Shown in pieces: positions 29,440 through 32,891 of a stretch of 32,891 nucleotides of DNA. The notes beneath the pieces were generated by a model that saw only the letters and a list, made by a program, of their open reading frames with translations, was not told the origin of the DNA and made no database searches. The position numbers and the translations under genes were made by a program. The stretch is from the NCBI GenBank assembly GCA_025399215.1, contig MU621284.1:1-32891 (forward strand). The letters run 5' to 3'. Each line of letters starts with the position of its first letter. The first letter of the stretch is position 1. Source of the DNA: Globomyces pollinis-pini. Lineage: Eukaryota > Chytridiomycota > Chytridiomycetes > Rhizophydiales > Globomycetaceae.

Positions 29440-30599
29440 TCATTCTTTGGGTTTTCGTTTCACCAAGTTATTGATTAAGTGAATTTCTGGCTTTTTACGA
29501 ACCAAGTTGTTGATTTTATTCACCTTGGGTTTCTTTCGAACTAGATTATTGATATCATTTACATCAGTTTCTTTACGCACTAAGCTTTTGATATTACAAT
29601 CTTCTTTAACTTCAATGCTCAATTCGGTCAATGAAGAGGATGTCAACTTGGTGTAATCATCCAATACTTTTTTGCTTGATTCTACCGATTGTGCTTCTGT
29701 CTCATAAGACTGTAAAATCCATTGATTGAGAAATTGTTGGAATTGATGGGATGGTGTAATATCTGTTGTAGACAGCAAGTCATTCCAAATAGATTTCAAT
29801 TTTTTAGAATCCTTTAAGATGGTTAAAATTAAAAGATTTGAGTTACCAAAGTATTATTTTGAAATTCTAAAACCATTAATGCTCTTAAACCAGAAGCATT
29901 TTCCATACAACCCATCAATTCTTTCAATTCTTGAACAGTACATTTTTCTGGAGCATATTCCAATGTCTTTGTAATCAAATCATCAGGGAATTGAAAAAGA
30001 TCATGAGCATTTGATGTATCATCTACACCTAATCCCCATTTCCATTGATCGTGATGGTTACTTGACAATAAACGCGATACAGATATGGACGTCTCACCAG
30101 GTACGAACCAATATTTGTTTGACTGGTATTTAAATGGGTGAGATAAACAATAGATCCACCATGATATCAATTGTCGATCGGATTTCAAAGATTTTGATTC
30201 TTGTAAATGACTCTTTGGAAATAGATATTGCTTTGCAGTTGCAGCATACACATGAACTTTCAATCTTGGCAAGATAGATTCATAGTACGATATAATTCCA
30301 AGAATAGCATTTGTTGGTAATGATTTAATTGAAATATGGGTTGAATCTACCTTTTCAATATTCAAATAGAAACAGTCCTGATCTAAATAAATTGAATATA
30401 AAATGGCAAAGGCCAGTTGATTGTCTACGGTAAAGAACATCAATGTGGTAGAACTTTGAGGATCGTTTTTCTTTGTAATTGAACCAATGGACAATTTACA
30501 AGATACTTTGAGATGGTTTTGGAGATAAAGGCGAATACTTTGGACAAGTTTGAAGTTCTGATTTTCAACACTTTGAGGATTATCAGTGACTGTTGTCAT
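29440..30599 (-). CDS. RTT109: RTT109-type histone H3 lysine-56 acetyltransferase
   Basis: Exons 30599-29847 and 29811-29440 give 374 aa. Rtt109 is the fungal p300-like acetyltransferase that modifies H3K56 (and K9/K27 with its chaperones Asf1 and Vps75) on new histones during S phase. Recognisable blocks are VHVYAATAKQYLFPKS (116-130), LISWWIYCL (WW at 147-148), a PGE segment (FVPGETSISVSRLL), WGLGVDD and FQFPDDLITKTL with the paired aspartates 206-207 corresponding to the DD essential in yeast. The C-terminal tail holds four tandem 13-residue units (325-374, INNLVRKKPxxxx). The gene converges on TM9SF (59 bp apart) and is divergent from ATE1. Confidence 0.9.
29443..29592 (-). repeat. Four tandem 39-bp units at the 3' end of RTT109
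   Basis: Residues 325-337, 338-350, 351-363 and 364-374 form a 13-residue repeat with consensus INNLVRKKPxVxx; the last unit is short. At DNA level the units are diverged outside the core, so the expansion is not very recent. The repeated core resembles the single short basic NxLxVRKK-type motif that ends many Rtt109 proteins. Confidence 0.8.
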
Positions 30600-30901
30600 T
30601 GAAATTTGTCAAACTATTTCTGGACAACTAGGTACCTATTAATACAAGCTGTAGAATTGAACTGAAATCTGCCTTAATTTAGAATGGATTACGGATAGAT
30701 TTAATAAAATACAATACCTAATGGATGAGTTTGGCTTGATATTCTTATCGAATGTATTCCCTTATAAGAAGTACCTTATGAATGAGACAATCAAACCTAC
30801 AATGAAAAACAAATCATGAAATCAAATGAACTCGGAAGATAACGAGAATGGTTCGAAAATAGATACTGCGAATGATCAATCAAATCTTTACTTTTTATTT
30901 C
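30600..30901. promoter_or_regulatory. Divergent promoter region between RTT109 and ATE1
   Basis: These 302 bp separate the two start codons. A frame beginning at 30826 is open through the ATE1 start but in a different reading frame and lacks any family match, so it is not treated as coding. No conserved element was recognised. Confidence 0.5.
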
Positions 30902-32366
<1,465 letters not shown>

Positions 32367-32448
32367 ATCTCTTGTATGCTAGAAATCACTGAAAGATTCT
32401 ATTTAAAATTACTTTGATTTGTTGTTTATTAATTGTAATTCCAACTAA

Positions 32449-32891
32449 TTACTGTTGTTTTCTTGCCAGCATTTCTTCAATTCGTTTTGCAAATGGATCT
32501 GGTTGTGGTATAGCAAAGAATCCTGGTGCTCGTTCTTTGCGCTGTTCTTTGCTTAATCCTGCCATGGCAAAATGTTGAGAGAATACTCCGCTAGCCAGAA
32601 ATCCTACAGTCCCAGAAAGAATAGAGTATAAAGCTGCATGACGCATTGATCCCTCTATGAAAATCAACAATCATTCATAATATTTACTGGTTGCTCCAAA
32701 AACTAATCCCGAAGCTGCTCCTCCTACAAGATGATTCACCCAATCATTTTTATGTCTAACGTGTGCTGAATATGCTGAACTGGCTCGGAAGATTGCCAAT
32801 AATCCACCTGCATTTCATGAATCACTATAGACAATTACCTCCCATCATTGAACCTCTGGCAATCTGCCTAATACAATATCAACTATTTATT
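32449..32891 (-). CDS. NDUFA11: NDUFA11-like subunit of respiratory complex I (5' end outside window)
   Basis: Three exons are visible (32867-32839, 32807-32688 and 32654-32449); earlier exons lie beyond the edge. They encode about 118 C-terminal residues of a Tim17/22-like four-helix membrane protein. ARGSMMGGGLLAIFRASS is followed by AYSAHVRHKNDWVNHLVGG, the close counterpart of the ISAHVREKPDDPLNYFLGG segment of animal NDUFA11, and then GAASGLVFGATKGS. The tail is longer than in animals and charged (FAKRIEEMLARKQQ), as in fungal forms. NDUFA11 is an accessory subunit stabilising the membrane arm of complex I, so the organism should respire with complex I. A TIM17-family translocase subunit is the main alternative. 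Confidence 0.8.

Overview
The window looks like a gene-dense, AT-rich nuclear segment of a fungus, most likely an early-diverging one (chytrid-like or another zoosporic lineage; the lineage is inference). Fungal markers are RTT109 (the fungal-type H3K56 acetyltransferase), GT71 and GT34 Golgi glycosyltransferases and LEU2. NDUFA11 argues for a mitochondrion with complex I. Splicing is distinctive: nearly every gene is interrupted by introns of about 24-37 nt with GT...AG ends and often a CTAAY-like branch site. Single open frames therefore give fragments. The models below were assembled by hand by joining frames at splice sites and checking phase and family alignment.

Layout. 1-900: 3' part of a MULE-like transposase. 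1.06-2.63 kb: prenylcysteine oxidase. 2.81-4.04 kb: EF-hand protein, convergent with a divergent G-protein alpha subunit (4.07-5.47 kb, minus). 5.56-8.52 kb (minus): PEX5 and a PQ-loop membrane transporter. 8.70-24.37 kb: a glycosyltransferase-rich stretch with five genes, namely one divergent GT71 on the minus strand, a tandem GT71 pair (the second broken by a 965-base run of N), and a head-to-head inverted pair of two-domain GT34-GT25 enzymes. Interspersed are an FHA plus HMG-like nuclear protein, a small membrane protein with a remarkable period-3 serine repeat, a T1/BTB protein, and a very small two-exon gene that I read as the telomere-capping subunit TEN1. 24.49-32.9 kb: housekeeping genes, namely LEU2, a mitochondrial carrier, an 11-exon TM9SF/EMP70 protein, RTT109, ATE1 and a 5'-truncated NDUFA11.

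How they relate. The five glycosyltransferases are all type II membrane proteins and probably act in the Golgi on N- or O-glycans. Their tandem and inverted duplications suggest a recently expanding cell-surface glycosylation locus. The most novel observations are the GT34-GT25 fusion, the changed DXD motif in one GT71, the Gln-to-Leu switch-II substitution in the G-alpha, the triplet-repeat membrane protein, the FHA-HMG combination and the amplified C-terminal motif of RTT109. I saw no rRNA, convincing tRNA, CRISPR array or complete transposon.
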